DNA of 64,000 nt, taken from positions 186,001-250,000 of the forward strand of contig NW_026116648.1 of assembly GCF_001640805.2 (NCBI RefSeq), in the 5' to 3' direction. How positions within the stretch are numbered: the first letter of the stretch is position 1; each line of letters begins with the position of its first letter. The notes beneath the pieces were generated by a model, which saw only the letters and a program-made list of their open reading frames with translations, was not told the origin of the DNA and searched no databases. This document shows, in pieces, positions 62,508 to 64,000 of the stretch. Source of the stretch: Lates calcarifer. Taxonomy: Eukaryota; Chordata; Actinopteri; Centropomidae. The translations under genes were made by a program, and so were the position numbers.

Positions 62508-64000
62508 ACACACACACTCCTCCACTGTTCATTCAATTAAGGCAGTTCATGAAGGTAAAGACAAGTGTCTGGGGAGGAGGTCAGGAGGAGATAAATAGGA
62601 CAATTTCCAGTCCTGGGTTCAATACCCATAAGGGGAAACAGTGTGCAGTGAGGTTTTACAAGTGCCTGATGATGCTTGGACCACACTGACCCTTGGCTGC
62701 ATTGTTATTACATGTTCCTCATGTTAAGATGTAAAATTCAGATCTGCTACTCAGTATTATGTTCTTAATAAAGCCCCTAGCATCTCACAGTAAATGACCT
62801 CTTATCTGCAAAACAAGCTTCTTTTACTTACTATGTGTGTCCTCTTCTACTTGTATCTGTAGTCTTTATTTACACAACGATCACCATCTATTACACCTTC
62901 TGTGGCTGGGCTGGCTGTGAAAAAGGAGCTCAGTGCTTCCAATAGCTCCAGGGGCTCCTAGCAAACAACACTCCTGAGATAAGCTAAGCTATATTGACTG
63001 TAGGAGACTGACTATTCACTGAGTGCACTATGTTAATCTTTTGGACTTTTTCAGTGGTGGAGATCAAGCTAAGCGGCCTTAGAGATGTTAAAAATGAGCC
63101 TGACACTCCAAATGGCATATACTTCAGAGGTAATGTGTTTGGTAGTTAAGGCGACGACAGTGACTTATTCCCTCTGTCTTCAGCAAGCCAAGGCGTTTTC
63201 CCGCACTGCAAATGGACCATCTGGACTGCTTGTTATAGCTCTCAAGCAATATGACTTGACCATCATTTTTTAGAGAGCTTATGTATTTCTATATGGAGAA
63301 AAAGCAAATTGATCATTAAGTTTAAAGGAGATGAAAAAGTGCAGGGTTATAAACAGATTCAATGGGCAGAAATTAATGAACTTTTGGAATCTGGAAAAAA
63401 AAAAAAAAACTCTCAAAGCTTGGGCCAGGCAGCTCCAAGACAAGCAGTGAGGAAGTGGTTCTGACAGCTGTATCTTCCTGTGGAGAAAAATTGCCATGAT
63501 TTTAGAAGTCATTTAAAATTCTGACAGCCCAGTTGTGAAATATAGATCTGTGCAGGTATTTTGGAGCTGACTTTTTTCCTTTCCTGAAAGCCTTTTGGCA
63601 TGTGTGAAAAGGTATTTGGTTTCACTCTACCTGGCTCCAATTGTGTGCCATCTAATATTAGTATTTGTATTAATTATCTTAAATTAACTGTCAAAGTGCT
63701 TAATTAGCATTATTAATGTTGTGTGGCATAATCACTGAGTAATGAGACAAAATACCTAAGACCCAGCTTCACAGTAAGTTGTCAAAAAGAGTTAATTACA
63801 CTAATTAATAAAACTTGGGGGAAAGACTAATTTAACAAAGCAGGAGTGAGGCACAAGGCCAAGACACTAGCTGAAATATCCTCATTGTCTTGACTGAGAG
63901 GATGCCTGATCATCATCTTATTTTTGCCAAGTGTTTCATCCCTGGAGTGTGACACAGACTAGATGAAAGGGTCATCTGGTAAGGATCCTTTGAGGTCAGT
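61066..64000. other. No gene recognised; possible regulatory stretch near the right edge
   Basis: There is no supported exon. At 61,573-61,630 the sequence CCAAGTAGAGTCGAGTCGAG and GGTGCTAGTGGAAAAGCACC resembles one end of a non-autonomous fish repeat, but no second end was found. A CA microsatellite lies at 62,470-62,517. The segment 63,650-63,830 is dense in TAATTA-type motifs. Confidence 0.45.
62470..62517. repeat. (CA)n microsatellite, interrupted
   Basis: CA tract with a few TA interruptions. Confidence 0.95.

Noticed and set aside
1..64000. CRISPR arrays, bacterial operons or plasmid features
   Set aside because: The window is vertebrate nuclear DNA. Direct repeats present are microsatellites, minisatellites and one segmental duplication.

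Overview
The window is vertebrate nuclear DNA, almost certainly from a teleost fish. It has spliced genes with GT-AG introns, many CA/TG microsatellites, and a teleost-style mix of LINEs, a Ty3/gypsy element, a hAT element and a CACTA-like element. There is no prokaryotic organisation. Apart from one host gene at the left edge, the recognisable coding sequence belongs to mobile elements. Most of the listed short ORFs in the AT-rich remainder are chance.

Layout. From 1 to about 7.1 kb lies the 3' end of a + strand protocadherin gene, best matching PCDH17: an intron, a 369-bp penultimate coding exon (2801-3169), another intron, a tiny terminal coding stretch (5943-5962) and a 3' UTR. From 7.1 to 15.9 kb is gene-poor sequence with microsatellites and a LINE 3' tail. 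From 15.9 to 19.3 kb are two minus-strand LINE relics: an L1-type endonuclease/RT, and a second RT that carries a ~50-bp internal microinversion. At 20.6-24.2 kb is a defective Ty3/gypsy retrotransposon with a TTTTG target-site duplication and a 3' LTR cut down to 91 bp. The block 16,921-25,287, which ends inside the left end of a DNA transposon, is repeated in tandem at 25,311-33,677. I saw no difference between the copies; they are separated by 23 bp of A-rich filler.

The most interesting object is 33,023-41,300, an 8.3-kb candidate transposon bounded by near-matching inverted CACTG ends. It carries two + strand genes. The first encodes a protein with four C2H2-like zinc fingers fused to a large transposase-like body, broken by one frameshift in an A run. 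The second is a four-exon gene with a PB1-like N terminus, of the kind often annotated in fish as 'SAMD3-like'; it carries one in-frame stop and a 1-nt surplus in a 97-bp exon. A minus-strand relic of the second gene's last exon lies at 56 kb, so that gene type is itself dispersed.

From 41.3 to 64 kb the sequence is mostly unannotatable. It holds a LINE of the CR1/L2/Rex1 group (43,970-45,955, minus), smaller LINE 3' ends (49.6, 55.3, 60.2-61.1 kb), a decayed hAT/ZBED-type transposase (57.2-59.2 kb, +), and a second copy of a dispersed repeat also found at 1.4 kb. All family assignments come from reading motifs by eye; no database search was run.
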